From Alsobacter metallidurans (lineage in GTDB: Bacteria > Pseudomonadota > Alphaproteobacteria > Rhizobiales > Beijerinckiaceae), in contig NZ_BMES01000001.1 of the NCBI RefSeq assembly GCF_014636935.1, positions 1,245,782 to 1,309,781 on the forward strand: a DNA stretch of 64,000 nt, read 5' to 3'. Within the stretch, counting starts at the first letter, position 1; the number at the start of each line of letters is the position of its first letter. A model generated the notes under the pieces. It was not told where the DNA came from. It ran no database searches and saw only the letters and a list, made by a program, of their open reading frames with translations. Positions 19,423-29,240 of the stretch are shown piece by piece. Both the position numbers and the translations under genes were made by a program.

Positions 19423-20357
19423 GCGCCGCGTCCGAGCGCGAGAATGCGGCGCAATGACAGGCGGCGGGGCGGCGTACCCGCCTCGCCGCTCACCGCTGCG
19501 GCGTCGGCGCCGCGCCAGATCAGCTCCGCAAGGGCGTCGCGCAGGTTCGCATCAGGCGCGATCGGGAAAAGCCCGTCCGTGTCGCCGCTTTCGGCGGCGT
19601 CGCGCGCGGTCTTGAGCGATAGCGCCCTGAGGGCGCGGTCCGACGAACCAATCAGTCGCGACACGTAGTCGTTGGCGGGCCGCAGCAGCAGGTCCTCGGG
19701 GGATCCATATTGCTGGAGCTTGCCGCCGCTCATCACCGCTATGGCGTCGCCGAGATGGAACGCCTCCTCCATGTCGTGGGTGACGAGCAGGATGGTGGTT
19801 TCGAACCGGCGCTGGATGGCCTTTACGTCGTCCTGCGCCTTGACGCGGATGATGGGGTCGAGCGCGCCGAAGGGCTCGTCCATCAGCAGAATGTTGGGGC
19901 CGGCCGCAAGCGCGCGCGCGACGCCGACGCGCTGCTGCTCGCCGCCCGAAAGTTCGTCCGGATACTTGGCCGCGAACTGGCCGGGATCGAGCTGGAGCGC
20001 CTCCAGCAACTCCGCCACGCGGGCGCGGATCTTCGCTTTTGGCCAGCCGAGCAGCGTGGGCACGGTGGCGATGTTCTGCGCCACGGTGCGATGCGGAAAC
20101 AGGCCATGGCCCTGGATGGCGTAGCCGATGCCGCGGCGCAGGGTCGGGCCGGGCAGGGAGGCGACGTCCCGCCCGTCGATCAGCACCCGCCCGGCGGTGG
20201 GCTCGACCAGGCGATTGACCATGCGCAGCAGCGTCGACTTCCCCGAGCCGGACTGGCCGACCACCACCGTGAATGATCCCGGCTGGATCTGCATGGACAC
20301 GTCCGACACCACATCGACGTCGCCATAGCGCTTGGTGAGGTTCTCGAGCTCGATCAT
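19419..20357 (-). CDS. Osmoprotectant ABC transporter ATP-binding protein (OpuCA/OsmV type)
   Basis: A 312-aa ATPase with Walker A VGQSGSGKSTLLRMVNRLVE, signature LSGGEQQRVGVARAL, Walker B ILLMDEPFGALDPI and switch His LLVTHDMEEAFHLGD. The NRLVEPTAG stretch and ALDPIIRVKAQDD are characteristic of the quaternary amine (OpuCA/ProV-like) group. A C-terminal extension of about 60 residues is too short for a pair of CBS domains, so the ionic-strength sensor of OpuA/OpuC-type proteins appears absent. Both ends overlap the flanking permease genes. Confidence 0.93.
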   Translation of the reverse strand: MIELENLTKRYGDVDVVSDVSMQIQPGSFTVVVGQSGSGKSTLLRMVNRLVEPTAGRVLIDGRDVASLPGPTLRRGIGYAIQGHGLFPHRTVAQNIATVPTLLGWPKAKIRARVAELLEALQLDPGQFAAKYPDELSGGEQQRVGVARALAAGPNILLMDEPFGALDPIIRVKAQDDVKAIQRRFETTILLVTHDMEEAFHLGDAIAVMSGGKLQQYGSPEDLLLRPANDYVSRLIGSSDRALRALSLKTARDAAESGDTDGLFPIAPDANLRDALAELIWRGADAAAVSGEAGTPPRRLSLRRILALGRGA

Positions 20358-21556
20358 GCCGGACGCCTGCCGAGTGCGTCGACAACTGCGTCCAGCAGCA
20401 CCGCGGCCACGAACGCCATCGCGACCGTTGGGGCGGCGCCGAGCAGCACGAGGTCGATCGCGGTCTGGCCGACGCCCTGGAACACGAAGGTCCCGAGCCC
20501 GCCGCCGCCGATCAGAGCCGCAATGGTGGCGAGGCCGATGTTTTGCACCAGCACCACCCGCACCCCGGCGAGGATCACCGGCAGGGCGAGCGGGATTTCA
20601 ATGCGGGCGAGGATTTGCCTTCGCGTCATGCCCATGCCTGCGGCGGCGTCCACCGCGGTGGCGGGCACGCGCCCAAGCCCGAGCGCCGTGTTGGCCGCCA
20701 CGGGCAGCAGGGCATAGAGGGTTAGGGCGAGCAGCGCCGGCGCTGCGCCGATGCCGCGGATCCCGAGCTCGGCCGCCCAGGGCTGCGTGCGGCCCAGCCA
20801 GGCGAGCGGGCCCATCAGGAGGCCGAACAGCGCGATGCTCGGGATGGTCTGCACCACGTTGAGGACGGGCAGAACCGCGCCCCGGATGCGAGGGCTGAGC
20901 GCACAGAGCGCGCCGAGCGGAGCCCCGATCAGTATAGCGGCCGCCACGGACCCGCCAGCAAGCAGCAGGTGCTGGCGCGCCTCGCGCCCGAAAACGTCCG
21001 CCCGCGACGCGTATTCGCGCATAACCGAGAGCTGGTCAAAGAGGCCGGAGCGGAACGCCAGCACGGTCACGGCGGCGGCGCCCGCCAGCGCGGCCATGCG
21101 CAGCAACGGCGACAGCCCCAAGCGCGCCAAGGCGTCGGTGGCGAGCAGCGCCAGCGCCAGAAGCAGCAGCCAGGCTCCGCCCCCGGGCGCGACCCGGGCG
21201 AAGCGGTCGCCCGGAGGCGTCAGCCAGCCCGCCCCGAAGCCGACAGCCAGCGCCATCGCGCCGACGCCCAGCAGCGCGGCGGCGAGGCGAACGCGCGGCC
21301 GCCGGTCCAGAAGCGCCACCGCGGCGACGAGCGCCAGCACAGCCAGGAATGCCGCCGCGACGGCCGTTCCCAGCGTGTCGGCCAGGGTCTTGCCGGCGCC
21401 CGCCGCGATGCGGTTGGCCTTAAACGTCAGAAAGGGCAGGGACGCTAGCCCGCCGGCCGCCAGCGCAACCAGCAGGAGGCCGAGGCGATCGAGCCGTGCC
21501 AGGGCGCCTGTCCCAACCTGCCGCGGCGGCGCCGCGGCGGCCTGGTGCGTCGCCAT
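20354..21556 (-). CDS. Osmoprotectant ABC transporter permease (YehW/OsmW-like, long form)
   Basis: A 400-aa permease about 150 residues longer than its partner. The N-terminal half contains extra hydrophobic segments (about residues 25-165). The C-terminal half is a standard OpuC-type permease with NVVQTIPSIALFGLL and VDAAAGMGMTRRQILARIEI (the EAA-like loop). This long form is known in Yeh/OsmU-like systems. It is encoded between the binding protein (14 nt spacing) and the ATPase (4-nt overlap). Confidence 0.9.
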   Translation of the reverse strand: MATHQAAAAPPRQVGTGALARLDRLGLLLVALAAGGLASLPFLTFKANRIAAGAGKTLADTLGTAVAAAFLAVLALVAAVALLDRRPRVRLAAALLGVGAMALAVGFGAGWLTPPGDRFARVAPGGGAWLLLLALALLATDALARLGLSPLLRMAALAGAAAVTVLAFRSGLFDQLSVMREYASRADVFGREARQHLLLAGGSVAAAILIGAPLGALCALSPRIRGAVLPVLNVVQTIPSIALFGLLMGPLAWLGRTQPWAAELGIRGIGAAPALLALTLYALLPVAANTALGLGRVPATAVDAAAGMGMTRRQILARIEIPLALPVILAGVRVVLVQNIGLATIAALIGGGGLGTFVFQGVGQTAIDLVLLGAAPTVAMAFVAAVLLDAVVDALGRRPA

Positions 21557-21569
21557 GGCGTCGCGCGCC

Positions 21570-22487
21570 TTACTTCTTCAGGAAGCCCTTGGATTTCAGG
21601 TATTCCTCCGCGACCGCCTTGGCGGGCTCGCCACCCACCTGGATGCGGGCGTTGAGGTCCTGCAGCGTCTCGCGCGTGAAGCTCTCGAACACGGGCTTCA
21701 GCCACTCGGCGATCTTGGGATTATCCTTCAGCACCGCCTCGCGGATGATCGGGGCGGGCGCATAAACGGGCTGGTCGTTCTTGTCGTCGTCCATGACGAC
21801 GAGGCCCGACGCCGCAACGCCGCCGTCGGTGCCATACGCCATGGCGGCGTTGGTGCCGTTGGTCTGGTCGGCCGCCGCCTTGATGGTCGCGGCCGTGTCG
21901 CCGCCCGAGAGCACCACCAGTTGGTCGGGCTTCATCGTGAAGCCGTAGGTCTTGCCGAAGGAGGGCAGGGCCGCCGGCGAGTTCACGAACTCGGCCGAGC
22001 CCGCGAGCTTCACGGTTCCACCGCCCGCGACCCATTTGCCGAAGTCGCTCATCGTCTTCAGCTTCGCCTTGTCGGCGACGTCCTTGCGCACCGCGATCGC
22101 CCAAGTGTTGTTGGCCGGCGCGGGCGAGAGCCACACGATCTTGTTGGCGTCGTAGTCGAGCTTCTTGGCCAGTTCGTAGCCCTTGGCGAGGTCCTTCCAG
22201 GCGCCGTCCTCGGCCTTGTTGAAGAAGAAAGCCGCGTTGCCCGTATATTCCGGATAGATGTCGATCTCGCCCGACGTGATCGCCTTGCGCACCACCGGCG
22301 TGCCGCCGAGCGTCAGGCGATCCTGCGTCTTCACGCCGTTCGCCTCCAGGACGATGCGGATGACGTTGCCGAGCAGCGTCGCCTCGGTATCCAGCTTGGA
22401 TGACACGACGACGTCGGCCCGTGCGGCGCCCACGGCGCCCATCGCCAGTCCGAACGCCACCACGGCGATTTTGCTAACCTTGATCAT
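21570..22487 (-). CDS. Osmoprotectant ABC transporter substrate-binding protein (OpuCC/OsmX type)
   Basis: The periplasmic binding protein (305 aa) starts MIKVSKIAVVAFGLAMGAV with a signal peptide ending at ARAD near residue 24. Family features include SKLDTEATLLGNVIRIVL, DIYPEYTGNAAFFF and the C-terminal ETLQDLNARIQV. ATG at 22485-22487 was chosen because the open frame upstream has no signal peptide and no family match. It is the first gene of the importer operon. A candidate small RNA is encoded divergently upstream. Confidence 0.93.
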   Translation of the reverse strand: MIKVSKIAVVAFGLAMGAVGAARADVVVSSKLDTEATLLGNVIRIVLEANGVKTQDRLTLGGTPVVRKAITSGEIDIYPEYTGNAAFFFNKAEDGAWKDLAKGYELAKKLDYDANKIVWLSPAPANNTWAIAVRKDVADKAKLKTMSDFGKWVAGGGTVKLAGSAEFVNSPAALPSFGKTYGFTMKPDQLVVLSGGDTAATIKAAADQTNGTNAAMAYGTDGGVAASGLVVMDDDKNDQPVYAPAPIIREAVLKDNPKIAEWLKPVFESFTRETLQDLNARIQVGGEPAKAVAEEYLKSKGFLKK

Positions 22488-22639
22488 GGAAGCCCTCGTT
22501 GTCGAAATCCGCCTCAGGCCCCCGCCGCGCCAAGTTTGGCTGGCCGAAACGATACGGGTCAAGAGCCGCGCTGGATTGGCGCAACCCCGCTCGGGGCTGT
22601 GAACTCGCTCACACACGTAAAGGCTGCATCGTGGTCCAA

Positions 22640-22738
22640 TGTTCGCGCCGAAAGGCGATCTCTCGACTTCCCTCCGAGGAGCTCTCTTCACTCCGAAGCT
22701 CCGACTTCCCGCCGGCCCCGCGCCGGCGGGCTTTTCAT
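22640..22738 (+). ncRNA. Candidate trans-acting small RNA with anti-Shine-Dalgarno-like C/U-rich segments
   Basis: The gene-free stretch 22488-22829 holds an ordered RNA-like structure on the plus strand. It shows a GNRA-capped hairpin (CGCC-GAAA-GGCG, 22646-22657), an open C/U-rich stretch CTCGACTTCCCTCC, a second hairpin GGAGCT/AGCTCC (22678-22702) whose loop is C/U-rich, then an intrinsic terminator (22708-22735). No coding frame precedes the terminator on this strand. The C/U-rich single strands could pair with ribosome-binding sites, as in AbcR-type alphaproteobacterial RNAs; that parallel is inference. The 5' end and promoter are not defined. The rest of the gap shows nothing clear. Confidence 0.55.
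22708..22735 (+). terminator. Rho-independent terminator of the candidate small RNA
   Basis: CCCGCCGG (22708-22715) pairs perfectly with CCGGCGGG (22723-22730) around a 7-nt loop and is followed by CTTTT. The T run lies on the plus strand, so it does not serve either flanking protein gene, both of which are on the minus strand. Confidence 0.75.
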
Positions 22739-22829
22739 ATCCAACCGTGGTCCTGAACACTCGGCAACGGGCGTCGGCACGGAGCCAAAACTTGCGAACT
22801 CCCTTGCGTGGGAGGGCTGGGTTGCTGTC

Positions 22830-25800
22830 CTAAACCGCAGCCCCTGCCGGCCGGGGCTCACGCACGGCGGCGAGCAGTCTCGCCGGCGTGCGCCTCCGAC
22901 GATGGATCTTGTCCATCAACAAGTAGATCACTGGCGTGGTGTAGAGCGTCAGCAACTGGGACACGATCAGCCCGCCCGCGATGGTGACGCCGAGAGGGCG
23001 GCGCAGTTCGGAGCCGGGGCCCGTGGCCAGGATCAGCGGCACGGCGCCAAGCAGGGCGGCTAGAGTTGTCATCAGGATCGGCCGAAACCGCTCGAGGCAG
23101 GCCTCGTGTATGGCGTCGAGCGGCGACAGCCCGCGCCGGCGCTCGGCTTCCAGCGCAAAATCCACCAGCATGATGCCGTTCTTCTTCACGATGCCGATCA
23201 GCAGGATCACGCCGATGAAGGCGATCACGGACAGCTCCATCCCGGTGACCTTGAGCGCCAGCAACGCCCCCAGCGCGGCCGACGGCAGCGTCGACAGGAT
23301 GGTGAGCGGGTGCGCGAGGTCCTCGTACAGGATGCCGAGCACCAGGTAGACGGCGATCAGCGCGATGCCCACCAGCGCCGGCTGCGACCCGGCGCTCTGC
23401 GCAAAAGCCTTGGCGTCGCCTGCGAATTCGGCGTGAAGCGTGTCGGGCAGGTGCATCTCGGCAACTGCCGCCAGGATGCGGCTCTGCGCATCCGCGGCCA
23501 GCACGCCGGAGGCCATGTCATACGTGATGGTGGCGGCCGGGAACTGGCCCTGGTGGTTGACGACCAACGGCGCCAACCCGCGCTCCACGGTCGCCACCGA
23601 CGAGAGCGGGACGAGCCCGCCGCCGCTTGCCGGAACATAGATGGCCGACAGGTCGCCCGGGTCGCGCTGGAAGCGCTGCTCGACCTCCATGACGATGCGA
23701 TACTGGTTGCGCTGCGAGTAGATGGTCGAGATCTGCCGCTGCGCGAAGGCGTTGTTCAGAGCGTTGTCGATGTCCTGGATCTTGACGCCCAGCCGCGAGG
23801 CCGTCGGCCGGTCGATCACCACGTTGGCCTGCAGGCCACTGGGCTGGCGGTCCGTGGACACGTCCACGAGTCCCTCAACGGCCTTGATCTTGTCCAGCAC
23901 CTTGGGAGCCCAGGCGATCAGCTCGTCGTAGTCGGGCGTCCAGAGCGTGAACTGGTTGGGGGAATTGCCCTGCCGGCCGCCGACGCGCACGTCCTGGCTG
24001 GCGAACAGGAACACGCGGATGCCCGCCACCTCGGCGAGCTTCTTGCGGAGGCGGTCGATCACCAGCGGTGTCGCCAACCCGTCGCGATCGGCCTGCGGCT
24101 TCAGGCTCACATACATCTGCCCCTGGTTCACCGAGCCCGACCAGCCGCTCGCACCCACGGACGATCCGATGCCGGCCACGGCGGGATCGGCCTGCACGAT
24201 GGCGGCGACGCGCTCCTGCAGGTCCAGCATGGCCGGGAAGGAGATGTCGGTGGACGCTTCCGTGAAGCCGAACAGGAGGCCGGTGTCGTCCTGCGGGAAA
24301 AAGCCCTTGGGCGTCTTGATGAACAGGTTCACCGAGGCTGCGATCGTGGCGAGCAGGATCAGCACGGCCAGGAACTTCTGCCGCAACACCACCGCGAGCG
24401 TCGCGGCGTAGAACCGCACCAGCCCGGCCAGCGCGCCCTCCACCACCCGGTCCACGAGCCTCCCGCGATCCTGCGCCGGCGGGCCCTTGCTGCGCGCGCA
24501 GATCATCGGCGTGACGGTGAGCGACACGACCGTGGAGATCACGATCGTAAAGGCCAGCGTCATCGCGAACTCGCGGAACAGCTTGCCCAGCACGCCGCCC
24601 ATCATGAACAGCGGCAGAAAGGCGGCCAGCAGCGATACGCTGATCGACACGACCGTGAAGCCGATCTGCCGTGCGCCCTCGATGGCGGCCTGCAGCGCCG
24701 AGAGCCCCGCCGCGCGGTTGCGGTCGTAGTTCTCGATCATCACGATCGCGTCGTCGACCACGAAGCCCACCGAAACCGCGAGCGCCATCAACGAGATGTT
24801 GTCGAGCGAGAAGCCGGCCGCCCACATGCACGCGCACGCGCCCGCGAGCGACAGCGGCACCGTGACGCCCGCCGCCATGGTCGGCGTGAGCCGGCGCAGG
24901 AACACGAGCACCACCAGCATCACGAGCCCGACCGTGGCGGCCAGCGTCCACTGCATGTCGTCGACGCTGGCCCGGATGGTGACCGTGCGGTCGGACAGGA
25001 TGTCGACCTTGATCCCCGCCGGCACCCAGCGGCCGAGCTCCGGCAGCAGCGCCTTGATCTGGTCCACGGTGGCGATGACGTTGGCGTCCGCCTGCTTGGT
25101 GATGTTGAGCAGAACGGCGGGCTTGCCGTTGTAGCTCGCAGCGGAGCGCCGGTTGCGCGTCCCGGCCTCGACGGTCGCGATGTCGCCGAGCCGCACGCTG
25201 ACGCCGTTCAGTGTCTTCACCAGCAGCCGAGCGACATCGTCGGGCTTGGCGAGCTGCGCATTGGTGGCGATCGCCAGCATGCGGTCGTCGCCGTCGATGG
25301 AGCCGATCGGCGCCAGCGCGTTGGCGGCCACGATGGCGCTGCGCACGGTTTCCATGGACACGCCCATGGCGGCGAGCCGCGACGGGTCGATCCGCACCCG
25401 GATCGCGGGCTGCTCGGCGCCCGACACGCTGACGTCGCCCACGCCGCTCACCTGCGCGATACGCTGTGCGATGACGCTGTCGGCCGCATCGTAGACGGCG
25501 CTGGGCGCCATGGTGTCGGAGGTCAGCGCCAGGATCAGGATCGGCGCGGCCGCCGGGTTCATCTTGCGGAAGGTCGGCAGCGTCGGCAGGTCGCCCGGCA
25601 GGTCCGTGGCGGCTGCGTTCAGAGCCGCCTGCACGTCGCGGGCGGCGCCGTCGACGCTGCGGTTGGCGTCGAACTGCACCACGATGCTGGTCTGCCCGAG
25701 CGACGAGCGCGACGTGATCTCGGTGACGCCCGCGATTTCGCCGAGCCGCCGCTCGAGCGGAGCCGCCACCGTGGCGGCCATCGTGGTCGGATCCGCGCCT

Positions 25801-25964
25801 GGCCGGCTCGACGCCACCCGGATGGTCGGCAGGTCTACGGTGGGCAGGCTCGACACGGGCAGGAGATGATAGGCCGCAAGCCCGGAGATCAGCAGCCCGA
25901 GCGCCATCAGGGTCGTGCCGACGGGCCTCCGGATAAACGGTTCGGAGATGCTGAACCCGCTCAT
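22830..25964 (-). CDS. mdtC: RND efflux transporter, inner-membrane subunit (MdtC-like)
   Basis: A 1044-aa HAE-1 RND permease with 12 membrane helices and two large periplasmic loops. The proton-relay aspartates lie in VGFVVDDAIVMIENYDRN. The N-terminus FIRRPVGTTLMALGLLISGL and the C-terminal GVILLIGIVKKNGIMLVDFA are typical. It is the distal of two different RND genes in the operon, which matches MdtBC-type heteromeric pumps for bile-salt-like, novobiocin-like or other drugs (specificity not readable). A palindromic repeat fills the gap to the upstream RND gene. Confidence 0.93.
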   Translation of the reverse strand: MSGFSISEPFIRRPVGTTLMALGLLISGLAAYHLLPVSSLPTVDLPTIRVASSRPGADPTTMAATVAAPLERRLGEIAGVTEITSRSSLGQTSIVVQFDANRSVDGAARDVQAALNAAATDLPGDLPTLPTFRKMNPAAAPILILALTSDTMAPSAVYDAADSVIAQRIAQVSGVGDVSVSGAEQPAIRVRIDPSRLAAMGVSMETVRSAIVAANALAPIGSIDGDDRMLAIATNAQLAKPDDVARLLVKTLNGVSVRLGDIATVEAGTRNRRSAASYNGKPAVLLNITKQADANVIATVDQIKALLPELGRWVPAGIKVDILSDRTVTIRASVDDMQWTLAATVGLVMLVVLVFLRRLTPTMAAGVTVPLSLAGACACMWAAGFSLDNISLMALAVSVGFVVDDAIVMIENYDRNRAAGLSALQAAIEGARQIGFTVVSISVSLLAAFLPLFMMGGVLGKLFREFAMTLAFTIVISTVVSLTVTPMICARSKGPPAQDRGRLVDRVVEGALAGLVRFYAATLAVVLRQKFLAVLILLATIAASVNLFIKTPKGFFPQDDTGLLFGFTEASTDISFPAMLDLQERVAAIVQADPAVAGIGSSVGASGWSGSVNQGQMYVSLKPQADRDGLATPLVIDRLRKKLAEVAGIRVFLFASQDVRVGGRQGNSPNQFTLWTPDYDELIAWAPKVLDKIKAVEGLVDVSTDRQPSGLQANVVIDRPTASRLGVKIQDIDNALNNAFAQRQISTIYSQRNQYRIVMEVEQRFQRDPGDLSAIYVPASGGGLVPLSSVATVERGLAPLVVNHQGQFPAATITYDMASGVLAADAQSRILAAVAEMHLPDTLHAEFAGDAKAFAQSAGSQPALVGIALIAVYLVLGILYEDLAHPLTILSTLPSAALGALLALKVTGMELSVIAFIGVILLIGIVKKNGIMLVDFALEAERRRGLSPLDAIHEACLERFRPILMTTLAALLGAVPLILATGPGSELRRPLGVTIAGGLIVSQLLTLYTTPVIYLLMDKIHRRRRTPARLLAAVREPRPAGAAV

Positions 25965-25988
25965 GAGGCGGAACCGTCGTCGCGCTCT

Positions 25989-26086
25989 CCGTCATTGCGA
26001 GGAGCGCAGCGACGCGGCAATCCAGACGCCGGGCATGACCCTCTACGCCCGGCGTCTGGATCGCTTCGCTGCGCTCGCAATGACGG
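25989..26086. repeat. Palindromic repeat (GTCATTGCGAG family) between two RND genes
   Basis: The gap between the two RND genes is almost filled by an inverted-repeat element starting CCGTCATTGCGAG (25989) and ending with its exact complement (26074-26086), with an internal AGACGCCGGGCAT/ CCGGCGTCT pairing. It belongs to the same family as 10121-10204. It could form a stable hairpin in the operon mRNA. Confidence 0.85.
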
Positions 26087-26094
26087 AGAAGATG

Positions 26095-29000
26095 TCACGG
26101 CCGCGCCTCCCCGGTCGCCAGCGGAGCTCCGCCCAGCCTTAACCGCACCCGCTCGAGCGCAAGGTAGATCACCGGGGTGGTGTAGAGCGTGATCAGCTGG
26201 CTCAGCAGCAGGCCGCCCACAATGCTGATGCCGAGCGGGTTGCGCAGCTCCGAGCCGACGCCGCTTTCGAGAGCCAACGGCAGCGCGCCGAACAGGGCGG
26301 CGAGCGTGGTCATCATGATCGGCCGGAACCGCAGCAGGCAGGCCTTGGTGATGGCGTCCCGCGGCGAAAGCCCGTCCTGGCGCTCGGCGTCGAGCGCGAA
26401 GTCGATCATCATGATCGCGTTTTTCTTCACGATGCCCATCAACAGCACGATGCCGATCAGCGCCACGATTGAAAGGTCCTGTCCGGTGAACCGCAGCGCC
26501 AGCAACGCCCCCACGCCCGCTGAAGGCAGCGTGGACAGGATCGTGATCGGGTGAATAGCGCTCTCGTAGAGCACGCCCAGCACGATGTAGATCGTCACCA
26601 CTGCGGCCAGGATCAGCCAGGGTTGCCCGGCGAGCGAGCGCGCGAACTCGGCGGCTTCGCCCGAGTACCGGCCGCTGACCCCGGCCGGTGCGCCGAGCTC
26701 GGCTTCCGCCCGCCCGATCGCCGCCACGGCGTCGCTGAGCGACGAGCCGGGCGCGAGATCGAAGCTGATGGTTTCGGCCGGAAACTGTTCCTCGTGCTGC
26801 ACCACCAGCGGCGCGGTGCGCTGGCGGATGGTCGCGATGGCGGACATCGGAACCTGCGCGCCTGCGCTCGTGGAGAGGTAGAGCTTGCCGATGGACGCGC
26901 TGTCCTGCTGATAGCGAGGCTGCGCCTCCAGGATGACGCGGTACTGGTTGGATTGGGCATAGATGGTGGAGATCTGCCGCTGCCCGAAGGCGCTGTTCAG
27001 CGTGTCGTTGACGGTCTGCATCGAGACGCCGAGCCGTGCGGCGGCGTCGCGGTCGACCTCGACGAAAAGTTGGCCGCCGCCTTCGCCGCCCTCCGTCGCG
27101 ACGTCGCGCAGGGCCGGCTCGTCGCGCAGCCGGGCGGCGAGCCGCGCCGCCCAGCCGGTTACCTCGGCCGGGTCAGCGCCGGTCAGCGTGTACTGATAGG
27201 CGGCGCGGCTGGCGCGCGTGGTGATCTGCACGTCCTGCACGAGTTGGAACGATACCCGCGCCCCCGGGATGGAGGCCGTACGAGCTTTCAACCGCTCGAT
27301 GATCGCCTCGGCGTCGGCGCTGCGCCGGTCGCGCGGCTTCAGCGTGACGGTGAGCCGGCCCGTGTTGGGCGTCAGGTTGGAAGGGCCGACGCCCGCCACG
27401 GCGGCTACGCCGGACACGTCCGGGTCGGCCCGGATCGCTTCCGCGGCCGCGATCTGCGCGCGCTGGATCGCCGCAAAGGATGCAGTCGGCTCTCCCTGCG
27501 CGATGGCGGTGATGAGGCCGGTGTCCTGCTGCGGCAGGAAGCCCTTGGGCATGGCCACGTACAGCCACAGGGTCGCGGCCAGCGTCGCGAAGGTGACGAG
27601 CAGCATCAGGCCCGAACGGCGCAGCGCCCATTCGAGGCTGCGTCCGTAGCCAGCCGTAACGCCGTCAAACATCGCGTTGAATGTGGCCGCGATCCGTCCC
27701 GGCCGGGCGGCCTCGCCTTCGCGCGCGGGCTTGAGAACCCGCGCACACATCATCGGCGTGAGCGTCAGCGACACAATCGCGGAGGCGACCACCGCCACGG
27801 TCAGCGTCAGCGCGAACTCGCGAAACATGCGCCCGACGATGCCGGTCATGAACAGCAGCGGAATGAACACCGCGATCAGCGACAACGTTAGCGACACCAC
27901 CGTGAATCCGATCTCGCGCGCCCCCTCCAGCGCCGCCTCGAACGGCGGCTCGCCGCGCTCGATGTGCCGGACGATGTTCTCGATCATCACGATGGCGTCG
28001 TCGACCACGAAGCCCGTCCCGATGGTGAGCGCCATCAAGGACAGGTTGTCGAGGCTGAATCCCGCGAACCACATCACCCCGAAGGTGGCGACCAGCGAGA
28101 GCGGCAGCGCCACTCCCGCGATGATGGTGGCCCGCACGGTGCGCAGGAAGAGGAGCACCACGAGCACGACGAGGCCGACGCTCAGCGCCAACGTGAACTG
28201 CACGTCCTTGATGGAGGCCCGGATAGCGCCGGTGCGGTCGTGGATCACGGCCAAGGTCACGTCGGCGGGTAGCACCCGCTGCAGGCGCGGCAACTCCCCC
28301 TGCAGGCGCCGCACGGTCTCGACCACGTTGGCGCCCGGCTGGCGCTGGATGTCGATGATGATGGCGGGCTGGCCGTTGCTCCAGCCGGCCACCTTCGCGT
28401 TCTCCAGCCCGTCCACCACCTCGGCGACGTCGCGCAGCAACACCGGAGCGGCGTTGCGATAGGCGATCACGACGTCCCGGTAGGCCGCCGCGCTGGTCAC
28501 CTGGTCGTTGGCCGCGATGGTGTAGGACTGATGCGCGCCGTCGAGCGAGCCCTTCGGCCCCGCCACGTTGGCGTTCACGATGGCGACGCGCAGGTCGTCC
28601 ATGCCGATGCCGTATGAGGCAAGGCGCTGCAGGTCGGCCTGGATGCGGATCGCCGGCCGGACGCCGCCTTGGACCGAAACGTGGCCGACGCCTGTGATCT
28701 CGCTCAGCCGTTGGGACAGCAGGGTGTCAGCCATGTCGCTGAGCTGGCGCACACCGTAGGTCGGCGAGCTTAGCGTCAGCGTCAGGATCGGCGCGTCGGC
28801 AGGGTTCACCTTGGAATAGACAGGCGGGTAGGGGAGCGTCTTGGGCAGGGTCGACGCAGCGGCGTTGATGGCGGCCTGCACGTCCTGGGCGGCGGCGTCG
28901 ATGTCACGGTCGAGATTGAACTGCAGCGTCACCTGGCTGATGCCGAAGGCCGACGATGACGTCATCGTGGAGAGCGACGGAATCTGCCCCATTTGCCGCT

Positions 29001-29202
29001 CGAGCGGCGCGGTGACGAGCGCCGCCACCGTCTCGGGATTGGCGCCCGGCACCTGCGTGGTGACCTGGATGGTCGGAAAGTCCACCTGCGGCAGGGACGA
29101 CACCGGCAGGTTCAAATAGCCCATTACGCCGGCGATCAGCACCGCCAGCCCCAGCAGCGAGGTCGCGATCGGCCGGTGAATGAAGGGCGACGAGATGCTC
29201 AT
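26095..29202 (-). CDS. mdtB: RND efflux transporter, inner-membrane subunit (MdtB-like)
   Basis: A 1035-aa RND permease with N-terminal MSISSPFIHRPIATSLLGLA, the TM4 relay motif GTGFVVDDAIVMIENIVRHI and GIVLLMGIVKKNAIMMIDFA near the C-terminus. It is clearly related to, but not a recent duplicate of, the downstream RND gene. A tandem of two RND subunits behind one MFP gene is the MdtABC arrangement. Start at 29200-29202. The ribosome site is weak and a degenerate palindromic repeat lies just upstream. Confidence 0.93.
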   Translation of the reverse strand: MSISSPFIHRPIATSLLGLAVLIAGVMGYLNLPVSSLPQVDFPTIQVTTQVPGANPETVAALVTAPLERQMGQIPSLSTMTSSSAFGISQVTLQFNLDRDIDAAAQDVQAAINAAASTLPKTLPYPPVYSKVNPADAPILTLTLSSPTYGVRQLSDMADTLLSQRLSEITGVGHVSVQGGVRPAIRIQADLQRLASYGIGMDDLRVAIVNANVAGPKGSLDGAHQSYTIAANDQVTSAAAYRDVVIAYRNAAPVLLRDVAEVVDGLENAKVAGWSNGQPAIIIDIQRQPGANVVETVRRLQGELPRLQRVLPADVTLAVIHDRTGAIRASIKDVQFTLALSVGLVVLVVLLFLRTVRATIIAGVALPLSLVATFGVMWFAGFSLDNLSLMALTIGTGFVVDDAIVMIENIVRHIERGEPPFEAALEGAREIGFTVVSLTLSLIAVFIPLLFMTGIVGRMFREFALTLTVAVVASAIVSLTLTPMMCARVLKPAREGEAARPGRIAATFNAMFDGVTAGYGRSLEWALRRSGLMLLVTFATLAATLWLYVAMPKGFLPQQDTGLITAIAQGEPTASFAAIQRAQIAAAEAIRADPDVSGVAAVAGVGPSNLTPNTGRLTVTLKPRDRRSADAEAIIERLKARTASIPGARVSFQLVQDVQITTRASRAAYQYTLTGADPAEVTGWAARLAARLRDEPALRDVATEGGEGGGQLFVEVDRDAAARLGVSMQTVNDTLNSAFGQRQISTIYAQSNQYRVILEAQPRYQQDSASIGKLYLSTSAGAQVPMSAIATIRQRTAPLVVQHEEQFPAETISFDLAPGSSLSDAVAAIGRAEAELGAPAGVSGRYSGEAAEFARSLAGQPWLILAAVVTIYIVLGVLYESAIHPITILSTLPSAGVGALLALRFTGQDLSIVALIGIVLLMGIVKKNAIMMIDFALDAERQDGLSPRDAITKACLLRFRPIMMTTLAALFGALPLALESGVGSELRNPLGISIVGGLLLSQLITLYTTPVIYLALERVRLRLGGAPLATGEARP

Positions 29203-29240
29203 GATAACCCGGCCCGTGCTCCCTTCCCACCCCTTCGATA

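Noticed and set aside
23106-26192. A 1028-codon open frame on the plus strand opposite the RND genes
   Set aside because: It is a by-product of GC-rich codons in the true minus-strand RND gene, has low-complexity Arg/His/Gln composition and no domain. Other long antisense frames (for example 2341-3816) were dropped for the same reason.
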